From the NCBI GenBank assembly GCA_964547105.1, contig CAZJLO010000077.1, forward strand, positions 1 to 6,575: 6,575 nucleotides of DNA, given 5' to 3'. Shown one piece after another: positions 6,023 through 6,575 of this stretch. Under the pieces are notes generated by a model. It was not told the origin of the DNA and ran no database searches. It saw only the letters and a list, made by a program, of their open reading frames with translations. Position 1 is the stretch's first letter. Every line of letters begins with the position of its first letter. The DNA comes from RXOA01 sp964547105 (GTDB taxonomy: Bacteria; Bipolaricaulota; Bipolaricaulia; UBA7950; UBA9294). The position numbers and the translations under genes were made by a program.

Positions 6023-6395
6023 GCGGCCTTGGCTCAGCGTCATTGTGTGATGATCTCGCCACAGGCCCACTGCGGTTTTCGGCGCGCACAGGTGACCCCG
6101 GCATCTGTCCAGGAGCGTGGCCACCATCAGAACCGTTGATATCTGCACTTCCAGAGGCAGATGAAACGCTAGCCTGACCAGAGAGAACGGGAACCTTTGG
6201 TTTTGCCATCTGATCTGAATCTCGCATGCTGAGCGCTGACGATGTGACTTCTCGGGAGCTCCGAACCCCCAATGCGCCACATCGAGGGCTTCTTCGGAAG
6301 GGTCTTCTGAGCGACTTGTTTGCCAAGGGCAGCTCTGCAACTTCGTATCGACCGGCAAGACTAGGCAGCCACTCCTAGCGGGAGGGGAGAACCGG
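6023..6395. other. Non-coding region after the Hint gene
   Basis: No gene is supported. Two overlapping minus-strand frames (about 5904-6358) run antisense into the Hint coding sequence, lack a convincing ribosome binding site and have no domain pattern. The only small structures seen are a CTTC-TTCG-GAAG hairpin at 6289-6300 and the 8-bp palindrome GGAGCTCC near 6255. No T-rich terminator is visible behind the 6022 stop. Confidence 0.55.
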
Positions 6396-6445
6396 GAAGT
6401 TCGAAGGAGTCTCGTCTGGTACCCCCTGGTGGACAGCTTTCTAAC
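6396..6445 (+). repeat. Dispersed palindromic repeat, copy C
   Basis: This is the best-preserved copy. It starts GAAGTTCGAAGG, has the core TCTGGTACCCCCTGG and ends GGACAGCTTTCTAAC. GTTCGAA at the left end and TTCTAAC at the right are inverted with one mismatch, and CTG/CAG plus TACC/GGTG pair inside, so the unit folds as an imperfect hairpin. It lies about 370 bp behind the Hint gene and 106 bp before copy D, measured core to core. Confidence 0.85.
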
Positions 6446-6500
6446 TGCCGCTTGATTGGCGGGACAATGCCGCTCAAACGCTTATGAGAAGGGAAGTACT

Positions 6501-6551
6501 GAGAGTTCGAAAGTGATGCATCTGGTACCCCCGGTGGACAGTCTTCGAAAC
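6501..6551 (+). repeat. Dispersed palindromic repeat, copy D
   Basis: The copy begins GAGAGTTCGAAAG and carries TCTGGTACCCCCGGTGGACAG, then TCTTCGAAAC. Against copy C it has lost one T in the loop and differs near the right end, while the internal CTG/CAG and TACC/GGTG pairing is kept. With copy C it makes a tandem pair with a 106-bp period, and further copies may lie beyond the right edge of the window. Confidence 0.8.
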
Positions 6552-6575
6552 CCCAATCGAAGATGAAGGAGCAGG

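Noticed and set aside
6023..6136. Lost C-terminal toxin after a stop in the Hint gene
   Set aside because: Thirty-eight sense codons follow the TAG in frame, but their translation shows no domain pattern, and the Hint domain already ends correctly at His-Asn two residues before the stop.
5904..6358. Minus-strand genes behind the Hint gene, possibly an immunity protein
   Set aside because: The two frames overlap each other and run antisense into Hint codons; no Shine-Dalgarno, signal or domain pattern, and composition is typical of antisense frames.
6396..6551. Repeat copies as integron attC sites
   Set aside because: attC sites run AAC...GTT from end to end (RYYYAAC to GTTRRRY). These units run GTT...AAC, the boxes do not fit RRRY/RYYY, no integrase is present, and the spacing is 106 bp in one place and kilobases in others.
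6396..6575. CRISPR array
   Set aside because: Only two nearby copies, imperfect and 106 bp apart with a related spacer; no regular 25-40 bp spacers and no cas gene.

Overview
The window looks like bacterial chromosomal DNA of moderately high GC from an organism that exports large, disulfide-rich, multi-domain proteins. The signs are strong Shine-Dalgarno sequences (AAGGAGG or GGAGG, 6-7 nt before the chosen starts), one TTG start, and typical Sec signal peptides. I cannot name the species or phylum. No tRNA, rRNA, CRISPR array, transposase or phage gene is visible.

Three genes are supported, and each has its own start region; no operon is visible. (1) Positions 588-2840 (+) encode a 750-residue exported protein with two HYR (hyalin-type) repeats among other beta-sandwich modules. 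(2) Positions 3223-3843 (-), convergent with gene 1, encode a 206-residue exported single-domain protein, perhaps of the CBM9/DOMON-like fold. (3) Positions 4670-6022 (+) encode a 450-residue exported protein: an unknown N-terminal domain, a PKD domain, an InlB-B-like repeat, and a C-terminal Hint (hedgehog/intein) self-processing domain that ends two residues before the stop. All three products should act outside the cytoplasm. Nothing in the sequence shows that they work together beyond shared export and proximity.

Only about 64% of the window is coding. The non-coding part holds most of the unexplained structure. A dispersed palindromic repeat of about 50 bp, with a core reading TCTGGTACCCC...GGACAGCTTTC, occurs four times in the same orientation: 211-259, 4139-4184, 6396-6445 and 6501-6551. 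The last two are 106 bp apart and may begin an array running off the right edge. A 35-bp tandem repeat at 2820-2949 starts exactly on codon 745 of gene 1 and includes its stop codon. A perfect 12-bp inverted repeat (3123-3134/3177-3188) lies between the two convergent genes. A second perfect 12-bp inverted repeat (4579-4590/4600-4611) overlaps a good sigma70-type promoter before the Hint gene. Several shorter hairpins cluster at 3940-4122 and 4375-4478.

The best candidates for new biology are the repeat family in the gaps around these exported-protein genes, and the exported Hint protein with complete N-terminal and Asn-cyclisation motifs but no C-extein.
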